NCBI GenBank assembly: GCA_903842755.1
Contig: CAIMNF010000489.1
Coordinates: 1-6,061, forward strand
Origin: Oligoflexia bacterium
GTDB taxonomy: Bacteria; Bdellovibrionota; UBA1018; CAIMNF01
Direction: 5' to 3'
DNA length: 6,061 bases
Shown here one piece after another: positions 1-5,709 of this stretch (the stretch's first letter is position 1; every line of letters begins with the position of its first letter). Below the pieces are notes generated by a model. That model was not told the origin of the DNA. It was given only the letters and a program-made list of their open reading frames with translations, and did not search any database. The position numbers and the translations under genes were made by a program.

Positions 1-1
1 C

Positions 2-2290
2 CTAGAAGACCTTTACCTGCCGTTTAAACAAAAAAGAAAAAGCAAAGCCACGTTGGCCAAAGAAGCCGGACTGGAGCCGTTGGCGCAATGGATTTGGGAT
101 GTGGCCCATGGAACCCAGACTCCCGAAGCTGGACAAACGTTAGAAATTTGGGCATTTACTTTCAAAAACGAAGAAAAAAACTTCAAAGATGCCGAAAGCA
201 CGATGACTGGTGCGACCGACATCTTGATCGAGCGGCTGAGCGAAAATTTGGAGCTCCGCCAAGCCGTCCGCGATCAATACCAGTCGCGTGGTTATCTAAA
301 GACCCTAAAAGCCGAGAAAGCAAAACCTGCATCTAAATACACCAACTACTTCGACTTTGAAGAAAAAATTGCATCCCTGATGGAGCCCCGCAACTCGCAC
401 CGCTATTTAGCCTTACGCCGCGGCTGGATTGAAGAAGAATTGAGTATTTCCATGGGCGGCGGCAAAGCGGATGAAACCTTTGATTCCGACCTTGCCTTGC
501 GTTTTCAAAAAGAAATTGCGTACGGTCAATATTCGGGCAGCGATCAAAGATTAAAAGACGTCTTAGAGAAAGTTTCACGAATTGCGCTAAAGGCCCATGT
601 CGTACCCAGCATTGAAAACGAATTCCATAAGCAATTGAAAGACTCGGCAGACGAAGTTGCTATTCAGGTTTTTGCAGAAAACGTGCGGAAAATTCTTTTA
701 GCCTCACCTTATGGTCCTAAACCTGTTTTGGGCGTCGACCCAGGTATTCGCACCGGCTGTAAGCTGGTGGTTATTGATGGCGCGGGCAAGTATATAACCA
801 ACTCCGTAGTCAAACTCCAATCCGAAGCAGACAAGGAACAAGCAAAAACCTTACTCAGCGCGATCGCAGAAGGTGGCCAGATTTCGGCAGTCGTCGTTGG
901 AAACGGAACGGCAGGACGTGAGGCGGAAAATTTTATTCGTGCCCTGTTTAAAGAAAAGAATATTTCCTTGCCCATTATTATGGTCAGCGAAGCCGGCGCC
1001 AGCGTGTATAGCGCAAGCACCGTTGCGCGGGAAGAGTTCCCTGATTTGGACGTAACGGTCCGAGGCGCGATCTCCATCGCACGCCGATTCCAAGACCCAT
1101 TGGCCGAATTAGTAAAAATTGATCCGAAAAGTATCGGCGTCGGACAATATCAGCACGATGTTTCGCAGACGGGTTTAAAACGCGCACTGGATTACGTGGT
1201 AGATTCCTCTGTAAACACGGTAGGGGTAAACTTGAATACAGGTTCGATTTACCTTCTTTCCCACGTTTCGGGTATTGGCGAAGGCTTAGCAAAAGCGATT
1301 GTAGAATACCGCGAAAAACACGGGATTTTTAAATCGCGCGAAGCTTTGTTGGAAGTCCCCCGCTTTAGCAAGAAAATTTACGAACTCGCGGCTGGCTTTT
1401 TAAGAATTCCCGAAAGCAGCCAAGTCCTGGACAATACCGGAGTCCACCCCGAGAAATACGCAGACTTAGAAGCGCTTGCGGCCTCGCAAAATAAAACGGT
1501 TCAAGATTTTATAGGGGCCGGCGCAAAACAATTGCTTAAACTTCCGGAAGCCAAGGAACGCCTGGGCGAGTTTACCGTCAAAGATATTGTCATGGAACTT
1601 GAAAAGCCAGGGCGCGACCCGCGCGATAGTTTTGTCCCGGTCCAGTTCCGCGAAGACCTGAATGAACTTAAAGATGTTACTCCGGGGATGATTTGCCCTG
1701 GCGTGGTCACGAATGTTACTAATTTTGGAGCATTTGTGGACATCGGTGTTCATCAAGATGGGTTGGTTCATATTTCTCAATTGGGGAACCGCTTTGTAAG
1801 CGACCCTCGCGAAGTTGTTAGCCCAGGCGACCGAGTTACCGTAAAAGTGGTGGAAGTAAACTTGGAAAAAAGCCAAATGGCGCTGACGATGAAAGTCGAC
1901 ACCAAGCCGGCTGCCCAAAACCATAAAAAACAAAATGCCACTCCAAAAGCTCCACCCGAGCCTAAAAAATTGGTGGTGAGCTACACGGACGATATCGCCA
2001 AACAAAAACAAGAAGCGGCAGCAGCCATTACCCGTGAACGCGAAGCACGAATTGCACAAACTCGGACAGGCCCCCTGCCCAGTGACGGAATATCAAGTGC
2101 CGAAAAAAACAGCGCCAAAAAACAAAGTGCCGGAGGTTTGCAATCGAGTGGTGGCCCATCGCCGATCACGCCGAAAAAACCGGGCAGTCATTCTCGCCCT
2201 ACGCCGTCTTCTCAGCAAATTAAGCCGGCGCAAGCGTTCAATAATCCGTTTGCACAGCTTGCTTCTCTTAAAGACGCGATTAAAAAATAG
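2..2290 (+). CDS. tex: Tex-family S1 RNA-binding transcription accessory protein, 5'-truncated by window edge
   Basis: The reading frame is open from base 2 and begins with LEDLYLPFKQKRKSKATLAK, the conserved Tex segment that normally lies about 100 residues into the protein. The TTG at 53 is therefore internal, and the true start is left of the window. In the 762 visible residues the order is: rest of the N-terminal helical region; a YqgF/RuvC-like fold from about residue 240 (VLGVDPGIRTGCKLVV); a helix-hairpin-helix pair near 410-475 (LSHVSGIGEGLAKAIVEYRE); and an S1 OB-fold near 560-632 (GVVTNVTNFGAFVDIGVHQD, DGLVHISQLG). Tex proteins are cytoplasmic, bind nucleic acid and influence transcription; the YqgF fold is usually regarded as lacking proven nuclease activity. 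An unusually long tail of about 130 residues, rich in K, A, P, Q and S, follows S1 and ends in a short hydrophobic/basic segment containing NPFAQLASLKDAIKK. The gene ends 3 bp from the convergent fur gene, with no terminator hairpin visible. Identification is very secure. Confidence 0.96.
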   Translation, partial: LEDLYLPFKQKRKSKATLAKEAGLEPLAQWIWDVAHGTQTPEAGQTLEIWAFTFKNEEKNFKDAESTMTGATDILIERLSENLELRQAVRDQYQSRGYLKTLKAEKAKPASKYTNYFDFEEKIASLMEPRNSHRYLALRRGWIEEELSISMGGGKADETFDSDLALRFQKEIAYGQYSGSDQRLKDVLEKVSRIALKAHVVPSIENEFHKQLKDSADEVAIQVFAENVRKILLASPYGPKPVLGVDPGIRTGCKLVVIDGAGKYITNSVVKLQSEADKEQAKTLLSAIAEGGQISAVVVGNGTAGREAENFIRALFKEKNISLPIIMVSEAGASVYSASTVAREEFPDLDVTVRGAISIARRFQDPLAELVKIDPKSIGVGQYQHDVSQTGLKRALDYVVDSSVNTVGVNLNTGSIYLLSHVSGIGEGLAKAIVEYREKHGIFKSREALLEVPRFSKKIYELAAGFLRIPESSQVLDNTGVHPEKYADLEALAASQNKTVQDFIGAGAKQLLKLPEAKERLGEFTVKDIVMELEKPGRDPRDSFVPVQFREDLNELKDVTPGMICPGVVTNVTNFGAFVDIGVHQDGLVHISQLGNRFVSDPREVVSPGDRVTVKVVEVNLEKSQMALTMKVDTKPAAQNHKKQNATPKAPPEPKKLVVSYTDDIAKQKQEAAAAITREREARIAQTRTGPLPSDGISSAEKNSAKKQSAGGLQSSGGPSPITPKKPGSHSRPTPSSQQIKPAQAFNNPFAQLASLKDAIKK

Positions 2291-2293
2291 CCC

Positions 2294-2695
2294 TTATTTA
2301 CGTTTGAGCAGGCCACAACGGGCATAAATCACATGCTTGTGCCGAACTTGCTCAAACGATAGTTTTCGAGTCACGGCTTGTTGCGCCTCTTCCATTTGCT
2401 CGTCGTGAAACTCTACAATTTTTCCGCAATCCATGCAGACGATGTGATCGTGATGCTCTGCGGAATGATGAACTTCATAAAGCGTTACTCCCGTATTGCT
2501 TTGCAACGTTTCGCTGAGTAGGCCCGCTTCACACAATGTACTTACGGTTCGATAAACCGTGGCTGGACTAATTTTAGGATAAATCCGCTGTGTTTCATTA
2601 ATTAAAAACTGAATTTCAAAATGATCCTCCTGTTGCAAAGCAATTTCTGTCACCTGATCGCGTTGGGGAGTAATCCGCAGTCCCTTGGATTTCAA
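2294..2695 (-). CDS. Fur-family metal-dependent transcriptional regulator
   Basis: A winged-helix repressor family that senses Fe, Zn, Mn or peroxide. Numbered from the TTG at 2695, the product shows KGLRITPQR at 4-12, a recognition helix with SPATVYRTVSTLCEAGLL at 43-60, and the metal and dimer region HHDHIVCMDCGKIVEF at 81-96, very close to classic Fur. The first structural-zinc pair is C87/C90. The C-terminus (YARCGLLKRK) keeps only C127, so the usual second pair is incomplete. Homology to Fur N-termini runs upstream of this TTG: the codons before it read WKKTLDLFL, which is helix 1. However, the frame has no ATG, GTG or TTG between 2696 and the stop at 2834-2836. A better start, TTG at 2718-2720 with AAGGA 8 bases upstream, is one base out of frame across an A7 run, so the 5' end given here is provisional. 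The gene is divergent from the HU gene and convergent with tex. The metal specificity (Fur, PerR or Zur) cannot be settled from sequence alone. Confidence 0.93.
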   Translation of the reverse strand: MKSKGLRITPQRDQVTEIALQQEDHFEIQFLINETQRIYPKISPATVYRTVSTLCEAGLLSETLQSNTGVTLYEVHHSAEHHDHIVCMDCGKIVEFHDEQMEEAQQAVTRKLSFEQVRHKHVIYARCGLLKRK

Positions 2696-2728
2696 AAAAA
2701 GATCGAGAGTTTTTTTCCAATGGACGAT

Positions 2729-2733
2729 TCCTT
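2729..2733 (-). promoter_or_regulatory. Probable ribosome binding site for the true fur start
   Basis: On the minus strand this reads AAGGA, followed after 8 bases by TTG (2718-2720). If one A were missing from the A7 run at 2710-2716, that TTG would open MEKTLDLFLKSKGLRITPQR, a normal Fur N-terminus. The annotated TTG at 2695 has no purine-rich site in front of it. This is inference from spacing and homology. Confidence 0.45.
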
Positions 2734-2787
2734 GTTTTGAAGAAGCGCTGTTTTTTTCGGAAGGTTTTTCGGGCGTCTGTTTACGGG

Positions 2788-2922
2788 ATGGCAGCTTTCG
2801 GCCGCAAGGAAAAGAAGAAGGCCTGGAGTAAGCTTAATCGAAAATTTAAAAAAACCTTAAAAAAAAGAGTTGTAAAACCGAAAAAACAAAATACTCTTTA
2901 CTTACGGAGGAAACAGATATGA
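2788..2922 (+). CDS. Doubtful Lys/Arg-rich mini-ORF (44 aa) overlapping the HU start
   Basis: An ATG at 2788 opens a 44-codon frame with 19 Lys/Arg and one acidic residue (starts MAAFGRKEKKKAW, ends LYLRRKQI). Its TGA overlaps the HU start codon in the ATGA arrangement often seen with translational coupling. The same frame is also open upstream to 2674, with a TTG at 2737. No convincing ribosome binding site precedes the ATG. The Lys codons come from A-rich DNA that could equally be promoter or leader sequence. It could be a small basic nucleoid-associated protein, a leader ORF, or chance. I recognise no family, and low complexity makes ORF length weak evidence. Confidence 0.28.
   Translation: MAAFGRKEKKKAWSKLNRKFKKTLKKRVVKPKKQNTLYLRRKQI
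2870..2897 (+). promoter_or_regulatory. Possible sigma-70-type promoter for the HU gene
   Basis: TTGTAA (2870-2875) and TACTCT (2892-2897) are separated by 16 bases of A-rich DNA, with further A-tracts upstream that could act as an UP element. Transcription would begin near 2904, giving a very short leader that could cut into the ribosome binding site at 2906. The match to consensus is modest and other A/T-rich hexamers in the region could serve. If this promoter is the only one, the 2788 mini-ORF is not on the HU transcript. Confidence 0.25.
2906..2910 (+). promoter_or_regulatory. Strong Shine-Dalgarno site of the HU-type gene
   Basis: GGAGG lies 8 bases before the ATG at 2919. This is the best ribosome binding site in the window. 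It fixes the HU start and predicts high translation, as expected for an abundant nucleoid protein. Confidence 0.85.
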
Positions 2923-3326
2923 AAAAAATTAAAAAAACTAAACCAACTCTTACAAAATCCACACCTAAGAAAACTGCGAAAAAAGGCGGTAAATTTTCGG
3001 TAATCAATGAAATCCACGAGGGGATCGTGGCCATTGCAACGGCTGGAAAAAACGGAACCGTTAAAATTAAACGTTCTGACCTTAAGAATTTAATTGAAAC
3101 CACTTTCCTAGAAGGTGCAAAAGTAGCAGCAACGGGCCAACGCGTTCGCTTTCCTGTCATTGGCGTACTTGCTCGTCGTGACGTAAAGCCCCGCAAAGCG
3201 GGCAAAGGCGTTAACCCATTTACGGGCGAAGAAATCATGATCAAAGCTCGTCCAGAATCTAAAAAGCCTCGTTGGTCTTTCCCTAAAACGTTAAAAGAAA
3301 CTTTTGCCGAAAAGAAAAATTGGTAA
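2919..3326 (+). CDS. HU/IHF-family DNA-binding protein with Lys-rich N-terminal tail
   Basis: The 135-residue product is longer than typical HU (about 90). Residues 1-25 are a basic tail of K, T and P (MKKIKKTKPT, KKTAKKGGK). From about residue 26 the HU fold follows: an alpha-helical region (FSVINEIHEGIVAIATAGKN, then IKRSDLKNLIETTFLEGAKV), beta strands (GQRVRFPVIGVLARRDVKPR), then the DNA-intercalating arm KAGKGVNPFTGEEIMIKARP with P100 in the place of the conserved arm-tip proline, and a closing FPKTLKETFA helix. HU proteins bend and compact DNA as dimers in the nucleoid. The usual RNP at the arm tip is VNP here, and the arm region is slightly extended. The tail resembles the histone-H1-like basic extensions found on some HU homologues and may add nonspecific DNA binding (inference). 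The gene has a strong ribosome binding site and its own terminator, so it is probably expressed alone or with the upstream mini-ORF. Confidence 0.9.
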   Translation: MKKIKKTKPTLTKSTPKKTAKKGGKFSVINEIHEGIVAIATAGKNGTVKIKRSDLKNLIETTFLEGAKVAATGQRVRFPVIGVLARRDVKPRKAGKGVNPFTGEEIMIKARPESKKPRWSFPKTLKETFAEKKNW

Positions 3327-3369
3327 GATACAAGTACACGGAAGTTCCTGTTTTTTAATAAAACGGATC

Positions 3370-3405
3370 AAAAGCCCAAAAGAATCGCCTTTTGGGCTTT
3401 TTTTT
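3370..3405 (+). terminator. Strong Rho-independent terminator after the HU gene
   Basis: A perfect 13-bp inverted repeat (AAAAGCCCAAAAG at 3370-3382 and CTTTTGGGCTTTT at 3389-3401) encloses the 6-base loop AATCGC and runs into eight T residues. It lies 43 bases past the HU stop codon and ends about 11 bases before the next start codon. The upstream arm starts with only four A residues, so it looks mainly one-directional. Confidence 0.93.
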
Positions 3406-3416
3406 GAATTTAAATT

Positions 3417-4364
3417 ATGGCAAGTCTCCTTGAAAATCTCATCCCCTGCACACCCCCTTGGTGGGCAAAAACGGGCCATTTGCAAACTATTTTTGGCCAC
3501 ATCATTCCATCAGAACGCCTTACCCATTTCGGTGAACGTATAGAACTGGAAGTCAGCCATGGGGATCGAATCGCAATTCGCTATTATCCGGGCAACAGCA
3601 ACAAAGTCATTTACCTTTTTCATGGTCTTGGCGGAAGTGCAGACGCCGATTATATCCAGCGGGCGGCTCAGATTTTCACTCAACAGGGCCACACAGTGAT
3701 CCTGTTAAATCATCGCGGCTGTGGCGAAGGCCAAGCCCTGGCCGTGCATCCTTACCACTCCGGATCGGCCTTAGACCTGTCCGCAGTACTTCAGTATGGA
3801 AGAAAACGGGAACCTTCAAAATTTCACATTGCCATTGGCGTGTCCTTAAGCGGAAATGCACTGCTCTTACTTGCGTCCGGTACCCGGGGTGGTACGCTGC
3901 CGGATGCGGCAATCACGGTCAATGCCCCCATCCAGTTGGCCAAAGCTGCCCAATTGTTGCATCAACGATGGAATCGTATTTATGACTTGCGGTTTATTTT
4001 AATGCTTAAAAAATCATTAAAAACTAGGGGAATTTTGAAACATTACGCTATTCCCCATACAGCCACCTTGATGGAGTTCGATGACATATATACTGCGCCC
4101 GCGGCAGGCTTCAAAAATAAAGAAGACTACTATCAGCAATGCTCTGCTGCCCCACTCATTCCCTTGATAAAAATTCCTACAATTGTGCTGACGTCACAGG
4201 ATGACCCGTTCATTTCGCACCAGGATTACACCCAGGTAAACTACCCCGCGTCTGTGACATTTCATTTGGAACGCTTCGGTGGGCACGTGGGGTATTTGGA
4301 CCATTCCAAAAAACGTTTTCGCTGGTTAGATTATTTTTTAGAACACGCCGTTCGTTCGCTGTAA
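3417..4364 (+). CDS. YheT-type alpha/beta-hydrolase
   Basis: The 315 residues fit the YheT (UPF0017) family of alpha/beta hydrolases, whose natural substrates are poorly known; bacterial members are usually regarded as esterase-like. Visible marks are the family motif WWAKTGHLQTIF at 15-26, the oxyanion region FHGLGG at 68-73, the nucleophile elbow GVSLSGN at 141-147 with S143 as likely nucleophile, an acidic residue in SQDDPF (D262 or D263), and the catalytic His in GGHVGYL (H290). The elbow has Ser where most hydrolases have the second Gly of GxSxG. No signal peptide or membrane segment is seen, so it is probably cytoplasmic. The ATG at 3417 is favoured because the conserved region begins only about 13 residues in and there is no later in-frame start before it. 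There is no Shine-Dalgarno site, and the gene begins right after the HU terminator, so how it is transcribed and translated is unclear. Confidence 0.9.
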   Translation: MASLLENLIPCTPPWWAKTGHLQTIFGHIIPSERLTHFGERIELEVSHGDRIAIRYYPGNSNKVIYLFHGLGGSADADYIQRAAQIFTQQGHTVILLNHRGCGEGQALAVHPYHSGSALDLSAVLQYGRKREPSKFHIAIGVSLSGNALLLLASGTRGGTLPDAAITVNAPIQLAKAAQLLHQRWNRIYDLRFILMLKKSLKTRGILKHYAIPHTATLMEFDDIYTAPAAGFKNKEDYYQQCSAAPLIPLIKIPTIVLTSQDDPFISHQDYTQVNYPASVTFHLERFGGHVGYLDHSKKRFRWLDYFLEHAVRSL

Positions 4365-4384
4365 GGGTTCCGGAGTTGCCCCGG

Positions 4385-5626
4385 TCATTTAGACTTTGTT
4401 TTTTTCTTTTTTTCTTGCTGGAGATACTCTTGATAAAGTGGATTATCCTGCAGCCATGACGGCCGCACACTGTTTACCGTCACATCACTAAACTCCAAAA
4501 TGCAACCCCGTTCAGTCTCTGAAAAAGTGGTGGAGTTTAAATCAAGGGCCGCCCGTAACAACAGGGATTGCTGGATGTAAGTTAAGCCCGGCAAAGAGTC
4601 ATTGTCCGGATGCTTGAAATCACGGGGTTTTTGACCAGCCTTAAGGTCCCAACTGGGACCATAAACGGTTGGGTTTTCCTTAAGCGAATGCTCCGAGTTT
4701 GCCTTTTTTAAATCCGCATTCGGATTGGTCAGATTCCGGTATAGCCTTTTTCCAAAGTCTGCCCCTGCATTGTCAATTTCTATTCTTTTTTTTGAATCCT
4801 CTAAGTAATCCCAACCAAAATGCCAGCGTTCTTCCATTTTAACCAAATGGTGCGTATTTGTACGCCAATTGGTTTGTTGGCGCGCAAACTCATGTAAAGC
4901 AGTTCCAAAAAAATGGTACCAGGCACTAAATTTATCCCCCCTCACAAAGTTTTTGGTTACAGGTTGGCCTTTTTCCTTAACCTCTTGGGCTTCGTCGTCA
5001 AACAGAGGCCATTCGCCGGTGATATCATAAAGTTTAAAAACAAAATTTTGAGTGTTCCGCATTCGGGAGTCCTGATAAAGGTTTTGCCTTAGGTAATTCC
5101 AACACAAGACTAAGGCCTCTTGCACATCATTTGACGAAAGTGCGAGCGCCTTATTCATTAAGATTTCTGGCGTAATGCTTTGATCCTTCACCGAAGCACT
5201 ATTGATCCACGCATCAAGTGCCTCAAAACTTTTGTTCTTCCCCCCTAGTTTTGAGTCGATTTCGTTTCCATTGAACAAACTGTAAAGCAAAAAAGAGTGC
5301 GACTCGCCCGCTATCGTAAATTTTGCACCCGAATTTTTTAGGTCTGCAGCAACTCGGTCACCGAGGGCATTACCGTCCAGGTAACGGTCCCCGTCTACCT
5401 TTATATTTAATCGCTTATAATAATCTTCGAGCGAGTCGCATTTTTTGAAATTTGCGCTCTTGGCGCGAAGCTCTTTGATTAGGGTGACGATTTTTTTATG
5501 GCTTTTTCCCAATGAAGGGTCACCGGTGCACGCAGGCAACTCCGCGTTTGCCCGAGTCAACACAAGTGCCCCAAAAAGGAGCGCCATCAAAAACAAAATT
5601 TTCGGGGGACAAGTACTATTCTCCAC
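4385..5626 (-). CDS. Predicted secreted protein of unknown function (413 aa)
   Basis: I do not recognise this family. The N-terminus has one Lys followed by a hydrophobic stretch (ILFLMALLFGALVL, 10-23) and TRANA, a good signal peptidase I site after A28, so export across the inner membrane is likely. There is no lipobox Cys at the cleavage point and no other membrane segment. The mature part has four Cys (33, 63, 175, 375), enough for two disulfides, and a His- and aromatic-rich block at 229-274 containing WYHFFGTALHEFARQ, NTHH and WHFGWDYLED, which might bind metal or a ligand (inference). GESHSF at 108-113 is another possible active patch. The protein ends in a Lys-rich tail. The GTG at 5626 gives a complete signal peptide, but GGAG sits almost against it, so the start is uncertain; an ATG at codon 14 would remove the charged N-region. 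The gene follows the ABC-F gene on the same strand after 81 bases and converges with the hydrolase gene. Confidence 0.85.
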   Translation of the reverse strand: MENSTCPPKILFLMALLFGALVLTRANAELPACTGDPSLGKSHKKIVTLIKELRAKSANFKKCDSLEDYYKRLNIKVDGDRYLDGNALGDRVAADLKNSGAKFTIAGESHSFLLYSLFNGNEIDSKLGGKNKSFEALDAWINSASVKDQSITPEILMNKALALSSNDVQEALVLCWNYLRQNLYQDSRMRNTQNFVFKLYDITGEWPLFDDEAQEVKEKGQPVTKNFVRGDKFSAWYHFFGTALHEFARQQTNWRTNTHHLVKMEERWHFGWDYLEDSKKRIEIDNAGADFGKRLYRNLTNPNADLKKANSEHSLKENPTVYGPSWDLKAGQKPRDFKHPDNDSLPGLTYIQQSLLLRAALDLNSTTFSETERGCILEFSDVTVNSVRPSWLQDNPLYQEYLQQEKKKKTKSK

Positions 5627-5658
5627 TCCAACTAATCGGCTAAGCCGGCTTTTTCATT

Positions 5659-5709
5659 TAAGACTAATTCGTAATCAATTGATTGACGGTTTTAACGCTA
5701 AGACCAATT
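5659..5709. repeat. Palindrome and direct repeat between the ABC-F gene and the secreted-protein gene
   Basis: A perfect 12-bp palindrome, AATCAATTGATT, occupies 5673-5684. An 11-base direct repeat flanks it: TAAGACTAATT at 5659-5669 and TAAGACCAATT at 5699-5709, matching in 10 of 11 bases with starts 40 bases apart. The second copy covers most of the ABC-F stop codon. Lying just upstream of the secreted-protein gene, they could be an operator or promoter element. In A/T-rich DNA of this length chance is also possible. Confidence 0.3.

Noticed and set aside
709..1077. A 122-codon minus-strand open frame inside tex.
   Set aside because: It is antisense to the YqgF domain of tex, with no motif and no regulatory context.
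1466..2059. A 197-codon minus-strand open frame inside tex.
   Set aside because: It lies opposite strongly conserved Tex S1 and tail coding sequence, has no recognisable domain, and looks like a shadow frame.
2291..2293. A terminator between tex and the Fur gene.
   Set aside because: The genes are 3 bp apart, and no stem with a T-tract is visible at either 3' end.
2846..3244. A 132-codon minus-strand open frame opposite the HU gene.
   Set aside because: Its composition reflects the complement of Lys codons (Phe-rich), and the HU gene on the other strand has a strong ribosome binding site and homology.
3411..3416. TAAATT next to the hydrolase ATG, considered as a -10 box for a leaderless transcript.
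   Set aside because: Transcription would start inside the coding sequence a few bases past the ATG, and the -35 match is poor.
4370..4384. Hairpin CCGGAG-TTG-CCCCGG in the 20-bp gap between the convergent hydrolase and secreted-protein genes, considered as a shared terminator.
   Set aside because: The stem is about 6 bp with one mismatch or G-U pair, and no T-tract follows directly on either strand.
5636..5655. GGCTAAGCC and AAGCCGGCTT inverted repeats followed by T residues on the plus strand, resembling a terminator.
   Set aside because: Stems are 4-5 bp with tiny or no loops, and no plus-strand gene lies upstream; neighbouring genes are on the minus strand.
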